Assembly (NCBI GenBank): GCA_002774465.1 | Contig: PEYH01000023.1 | Coordinates: 9,542-25,627, forward strand | DNA: 16,086 nt | Direction of reading: 5' to 3' | Source: Parcubacteria group bacterium CG08_land_8_20_14_0_20_43_9 | GTDB taxonomy: Bacteria; Patescibacteriota; Minisyncoccia; Minisyncoccales; PEYH01 | Shown here: piece by piece, positions 12,677-16,086 of the stretch | Numbering within the stretch: position 1 is the stretch's first letter | How the letters are laid out: the number at the start of each line of letters is the position of its first letter | Notes under the pieces: generated by a model | What the model was told of the DNA's origin: nothing | Database searches by the model: none | The model's input: the letters and a program-made list of their open reading frames with translations, nothing else | Translations under genes and position numbers: made by a program

Positions 12677-13762
12677 ATGTTAAATCCTTTTTCTAAACTG
12701 AAAAAAGATATTGCCATTGATTTAGGTACAGCCACGACTTTGGCTTATGTGAAAGGAGAGGGGATTGTCATCACCGAGCCGTCAGTAGTGGCTATTAACC
12801 AGAAAACCGGTCAGGTTTTGGCGATCGGTCAGGAGGCCAAAAGAATGGTTGGCCGGACCCCCACTCATATAGTCGCCAGCCGGCCCTTAATCAAGGGCGT
12901 TATCTCTGATTTTGAGATAGCCGAGCAGATGCTGAAATATTTTATCGAAGGCGCTTATAAGAACCGGGTTGTTTTCCCGCGGCCAAGGGTAATCATCGGT
13001 ATTCCCTGCGGGCTTACTGAAGTGGAGAAGAAATCAGTCCGCGATGCTACCAAGAACGCCGGAGCCAAGAAGGTCTATTTAATAGAGCAGCCGATTGCCG
13101 CAGCTATCGGAGCGCGTTTGCCCATTCAGGAACCAGGAGGAAATTTTATCGTTGATATAGGCGGAGGCACGACTGATATCGCCGTTATCTCCCTCGGAGG
13201 CATTGTTCTTGCCCAGAGCTTAAAGATTGCCGGCGATAAGCTGGACCAGGATATTATAGATTTCAGCCAGGAAGAATACCGCTTGCTGATTGGTTTGCGC
13301 ACGGCCGAAAAAGTCAAGATTAAAATCGGGTCCGTTTATCCTGTCAAAGGGGCAAAGGCCGGCAAAAACGGCAAGGAGGAAATGCCAATCAGGGGGAGAA
13401 ATCTGATTACCGGATTGCCCGAGGAAGTGATGGTGAGCGAAGACAGCATCAGGGCTGCTTTGCAGAAATCAGTGAAGCAGATTGTAAGCGCCATAAAAGA
13501 CACAATAGAAGCCACTCCGCCGGAATTGGTGGCAGATATAATGGCTCGGGGAATCTTTTTGGCCGGAGGCGGTTCTATGCTTCGCGGTTTGGACGAGCTA
13601 ATTTCAAAAGAAACCAAAATGCCGACAAAAATAATTGAAGACCCGATGACAGCCGTGGTCAGGGGCGCGGGAATGGTTTTGGAAAACCTGGACCAGCTTG
13701 AAGATGTTTTGTCCGAGAAAGAGGAATTTGAACCGCCTCGCCAGCCGGGCGAGCAGGCATAA
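12677..13762 (+). CDS. mreB: Rod-shape actin homolog MreB, paralog 2
   Basis: This second MreB-family protein (361 residues) has phosphate-1 IDLGTATTLAYV (14-25), EPSVVAI, IEQPIAAAIGARLPI (136-150), phosphate-2 VDIGGGTTDIAVISLGG (159-175) and the adenosine motif FLAGGGSMLRGLDELI. The N-terminus MLNPFSKLKK is a candidate amphipathic membrane-binding segment. Relative to paralog 1 it has a Lys/Gly-rich insert (VKGAKAGKNGKEEM, about 223-236) and a charged C-terminal tail (EKEEFEPPRQPGEQA). By eye about 46 of the first 80 aligned residues agree with paralog 1, so they are distinct paralogs and not a recent copy. No mreC/mreD follow; gatC starts 8 bases later. Confidence 0.95.
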   Translation: MLNPFSKLKKDIAIDLGTATTLAYVKGEGIVITEPSVVAINQKTGQVLAIGQEAKRMVGRTPTHIVASRPLIKGVISDFEIAEQMLKYFIEGAYKNRVVFPRPRVIIGIPCGLTEVEKKSVRDATKNAGAKKVYLIEQPIAAAIGARLPIQEPGGNFIVDIGGGTTDIAVISLGGIVLAQSLKIAGDKLDQDIIDFSQEEYRLLIGLRTAEKVKIKIGSVYPVKGAKAGKNGKEEMPIRGRNLITGLPEEVMVSEDSIRAALQKSVKQIVSAIKDTIEATPPELVADIMARGIFLAGGGSMLRGLDELISKETKMPTKIIEDPMTAVVRGAGMVLENLDQLEDVLSEKEEFEPPRQPGEQA

Positions 13763-13770
13763 TTTTATTT

Positions 13771-14058
13771 ATGATTGGCCTAAAACAAGTTAAGCATATA
13801 GCAGAGTTGGCAAGAATTAATTTTAGCGATAAAGAGCTGGAAGGTTTTCAAAAAGACCTTTCAGCCATTTTGGAATATATTGACAAACTCAAGGAAGTGG
13901 ATGTTGATGGTGTCGCTCCAACCAGTCACTCTGTTAATTTGAAAAATATCACTCGCTTAGATGAAACAAAATCTTCCGGAGATGATTTGGCAGACCGGCT
14001 CATTGAGGCAGCTCCTCGTAAAAAAGGCAGGTTTGTAAAAGTAAAACCTATTTTTTAA
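13771..14058 (+). CDS. gatC: Asp/Glu-tRNA amidotransferase subunit C
   Basis: GatC is the small subunit that holds GatA and GatB together in the amidotransferase, which converts Glu-tRNA(Gln) and/or Asp-tRNA(Asn) to the correct amidated form. The 95 residues match the family: VKHIAELARINFSDKELEGFQKDLSAILEYIDKLKEVDVDGVAPTSH, then RLDE, and the end APRKKGRFVKVKPIF. Length is normal. It starts 8 bases after the mreB stop and ends 2 bases before gatA, so translation with gatA is probably coupled. No Shine-Dalgarno sequence is visible. Confidence 0.95.
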   Translation: MIGLKQVKHIAELARINFSDKELEGFQKDLSAILEYIDKLKEVDVDGVAPTSHSVNLKNITRLDETKSSGDDLADRLIEAAPRKKGRFVKVKPIF

Positions 14059-14060
14059 TT

Positions 14061-15497
14061 ATGGATTTATCTTCCCTGACCATTAAAAAACTTGCGCAGG
14101 GGTTGGGAGAAAAAGAATTTTCCTGTGAAGAGATGATTGGCGCTTATCTTGGGAACATAACCAAGAACGATAAAACCATCAATGCCTTTATGTCTGTTTT
14201 TGACAAAGAGGCGCTGGCTGCAGCGGGAGAGATTGATGCGCTGATAAGCAGGAAAGAGAAATTGCCGGCTTTAGCCGGGGTTCCTGTGGCTGTCAAGGAC
14301 AATATTTTGGTTAAGGGCAAGCGAACTACCGCCGGGTCAAAAGTTTTGGATAATTATATCGCTCCGTATGATGCCACAGTTGTAGAAAAACTCAAGAGAG
14401 AAGGAGCCATTATAATAGGCAAGACCAATATGGATGAATTCGCTATGGGGGCTTCAGGCGAGCACTCGGCTTACGGCTTGACGCAGAACCCAAATAATCC
14501 GGATTATGCGCCCGGCGGTTCTTCTTCCGGCTCGGCCGCCGCTGTTTCCGCTGATATGTGCCTTTGCGCGCTTGGCTCTGACACGGCTGGTTCCGTTCGT
14601 CAGCCAGCTTCTATTTGCGGGATAGTGGGCATGAAACCAACTTATGGAGTCGTTTCCAGATACGGATTGATTGCTATGGCTTCGTCATTGGATCAAATCG
14701 GGCCTTTGGCAAAAAATATTGAAGACGCCAAGATTTTATTTGATATAATAAAAGGGAGGGATAAAATGGATTCCACCAGCTGCGAAACGGGCAGAGAGCT
14801 TGAGGAAGCCCCAAAAGAAATAAAGAATCTGAAGATTGGTTTGCCCGAAGAATGCTCTGGCCGGGGAATCCAAAAAGAAGTGAGGGATATTTTAGAAGGT
14901 TCAATTAAGAAATTGGCCGGCAAGGGCATCAAGATAGAAAATATCAGCCTGCCCCATGTCGGGTACGGGGTTTCCTGCTATTATATTATCACGCCGGCAG
15001 AGGTCTCCAGCAATTTGGCGCGTTATGACGGGATAAGGTACGGGATGTCAAAATCAGGAGACGAGTTGCTGGATGTTTATTTGAACACAAGGGGAGAATA
15101 TTTAGGGGAAGAGGTCAGGCGGAGAATAATGCTCGGAACCTATATTTTGTCGGCCGGCTATTACGATGCCTATTATCTGCGGGCCCAGAAAGTAAGGACA
15201 AAAATTATTGAAGATTTCAGAGCGGCGTTCAAAAAGGTGGACTTGATTTTAACCCCAACCTTGCCCACCTTGCCCTTTAAGCTCGGGGAGCGGCTCAATG
15301 ACCCCTTAGCGATGTATCTGACCGATTTGTTGACAGTTCCCGCCAATCTGGCCGGGCTGCCGGCAATTTCAATCCCGGCCGGAGAAGCCGGCGGTTTAGC
15401 GGTCGGCCTCCAATTCATTGCTCCGCATTTCCAAGAGGAATCGCTTTTCAGCGCCGCTAACTTTTTTGAAAATGAAATTGCTCCAAGACATTCTTAA
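14061..15497 (+). CDS. gatA: Asp/Glu-tRNA amidotransferase subunit A
   Basis: GatA releases ammonia from glutamine and passes it to the GatB site. The 478-residue protein is an amidase-signature enzyme with the catalytic triad K79 (PVAVKDN), S154 (GGSSSGSA) and S178 (DTAGSVRQPA), at the same numbers as in the S. aureus enzyme. Other conserved blocks are GKTNMDEFAMG, GMKPTYGVVSRYGLIAMASSLDQIGP and TVPANLAGLPAISIP. Length is typical (about 485). gatB is not in the window. The presence of GatCA suggests that this cell makes Gln-tRNA and/or Asn-tRNA indirectly. The last 26 bases overlap the next gene. Confidence 0.97.
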   Translation: MDLSSLTIKKLAQGLGEKEFSCEEMIGAYLGNITKNDKTINAFMSVFDKEALAAAGEIDALISRKEKLPALAGVPVAVKDNILVKGKRTTAGSKVLDNYIAPYDATVVEKLKREGAIIIGKTNMDEFAMGASGEHSAYGLTQNPNNPDYAPGGSSSGSAAAVSADMCLCALGSDTAGSVRQPASICGIVGMKPTYGVVSRYGLIAMASSLDQIGPLAKNIEDAKILFDIIKGRDKMDSTSCETGRELEEAPKEIKNLKIGLPEECSGRGIQKEVRDILEGSIKKLAGKGIKIENISLPHVGYGVSCYYIITPAEVSSNLARYDGIRYGMSKSGDELLDVYLNTRGEYLGEEVRRRIMLGTYILSAGYYDAYYLRAQKVRTKIIEDFRAAFKKVDLILTPTLPTLPFKLGERLNDPLAMYLTDLLTVPANLAGLPAISIPAGEAGGLAVGLQFIAPHFQEESLFSAANFFENEIAPRHS

Positions 15498-16086
15498 TAT
15501 CATTATTTCTCCGGAACTGCAGAGAGCGCTTTTGCCGCTCAAAATTGTCTTTATAATTTTTTCTTTTTTGCTTTTGGGAGGGATAATATATTTTTTGTTT
15601 ACTACCAGTTATCTCGACCATTTGCTTATCAGCGACTGGCGGGATTACAAATATTGGAGAAAACACTACGGGCCCTTGGCAGTTAAAGACAAAAAGCAGT
15701 TATTGAAGCAGAAGCTCAAAGAACAGGAAGCAAGGGATTCTTTTGATGATTTTTCAGCAGGCGCAGGCAAGGAAAACGTGATGAGCCGGGAAGCGGTGGA
15801 GCCCGCAGAGGCTGAAACAGGGGAATTGAGGGCCGGGAGAGTAGAAAGAACTGATTGGGAAAGGGTGCAGGACCGCTTGGAAAGCAAGGGAGAATTGAAT
15901 TATAAGTTGGCATTGATTGATGCGGATAAAATTTTTATCAAGATATTGGCAAAATACGGAAAAGAATTTTCTCCGGCCGCGATTTCCAATTTTGATGAAA
16001 TAGTAAAAGCCAAAGAGGTTTTAGAAAGGATGCTTGATAACCCTAAAACCACACTGACTCAAGATAGGGCCAAAGAACTGGCGGCT
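15472..16086 (+). CDS. Membrane-anchored protein of unknown function (runs off the window end)
   Basis: An open frame from ATG 15472 stays open to the last base, giving at least 205 residues; the C-terminus is missing. It overlaps gatA by 26 bases in another frame, which suggests translational coupling. Residues about 21-44 (LPLKIVFIIFSFLLLGGIIYFLF) form one membrane helix after a short cytoplasmic or periplasmic head. A charged, Glu-rich linker follows (about 70-125), then a helical part starting DWERVQDRLESKGELNYKLALIDADKIFIKILAKYG. The W-x-x-V, KLALIDADK and later LERMLDNPKTTLTQDRAKELA pattern resembles a membrane-tethered hypothetical family I associate with CPR genomes, but I cannot name it. 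No enzyme motif is visible. Confidence 0.75.
   Translation, partial: MKLLQDILNIIISPELQRALLPLKIVFIIFSFLLLGGIIYFLFTTSYLDHLLISDWRDYKYWRKHYGPLAVKDKKQLLKQKLKEQEARDSFDDFSAGAGKENVMSREAVEPAEAETGELRAGRVERTDWERVQDRLESKGELNYKLALIDADKIFIKILAKYGKEFSPAAISNFDEIVKAKEVLERMLDNPKTTLTQDRAKELAA

Noticed and set aside
1..16086. Alternative genetic code (UGA as Gly) as in Gracilibacteria
   Set aside because: holB and rseP end at TGA at the expected family lengths, and no conserved protein needs read-through of TGA.

Overview
The window reads as a chromosomal core region of a small-genome bacterium of the Candidate Phyla Radiation (Patescibacteria), most likely a Parcubacteria-type lineage. This is an inference from several things seen together: trimmed ribosomal proteins beside others with long tails, a CPR-style mix of core genes in compact operons, an anchored PEGA-domain protein, very AT-rich intergenic palindromes, and few Shine-Dalgarno sites. 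TGA is used as a stop (end of holB and rseP), so the genetic code is standard. This argues against Gracilibacteria/Absconditabacteria.

Layout. (1) 14-4294, plus strand: a ribosomal/RNA polymerase operon, rpmJ-rpsM-rpsK-rpsD-rpoA-rplQ-rplM-rpsI, the classical alpha operon joined directly to the L13-S9 pair. It ends at a perfect 13-bp inverted repeat (4316-4343) shared with the convergent next gene. (2) 4351-5844, minus strand: a membrane-anchored PEGA-domain protein with a long, probably beta-rich, extracytoplasmic part. Its promoter and that of murA lie back to back around 5885-5936 and their predicted -35 boxes overlap. (3) 5961-8425: murA and a first mreB (cell-wall synthesis and shape). 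(4) 8530-12637: holB (clamp-loader delta prime), frr, rseP (site-2 protease) and proS; frr-rseP-proS looks like a stripped remnant of a widespread bacterial gene order. (5) 12677-15497: a second mreB, then gatC and gatA (transamidation of mischarged Glu-tRNA(Gln)/Asp-tRNA(Asn)). (6) 15472 to the end: the start of an unrecognised membrane-anchored protein overlapping gatA.

The most unusual non-coding feature is a set of AT-rich, inverted-repeat-containing spacers that fill several intergenic gaps almost from stop codon to start codon (131-246, 637-746, 7242-7411, 8426-8529, 10104-10232). Two of them, flanking rpsM, are near-identical 110-bp copies with 3 mismatches, and a third shares an exact 19-nt core with one of these. 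A similar low-complexity motif runs into the end of rplQ and encodes the L17 C-terminus. A second class of small GC-rich hairpins sits in the leaders of rpsK, rpoA, rplM and the PEGA gene.

I found no mobile element, CRISPR array, tRNA or rRNA. No intergenic stretch exceeds 300 bases. I saw no clear new multi-gene system. The points most worth following are the spacer repeats, the editing-domain-less ProRS, the two unlinked MreB paralogs and the divergent promoter.
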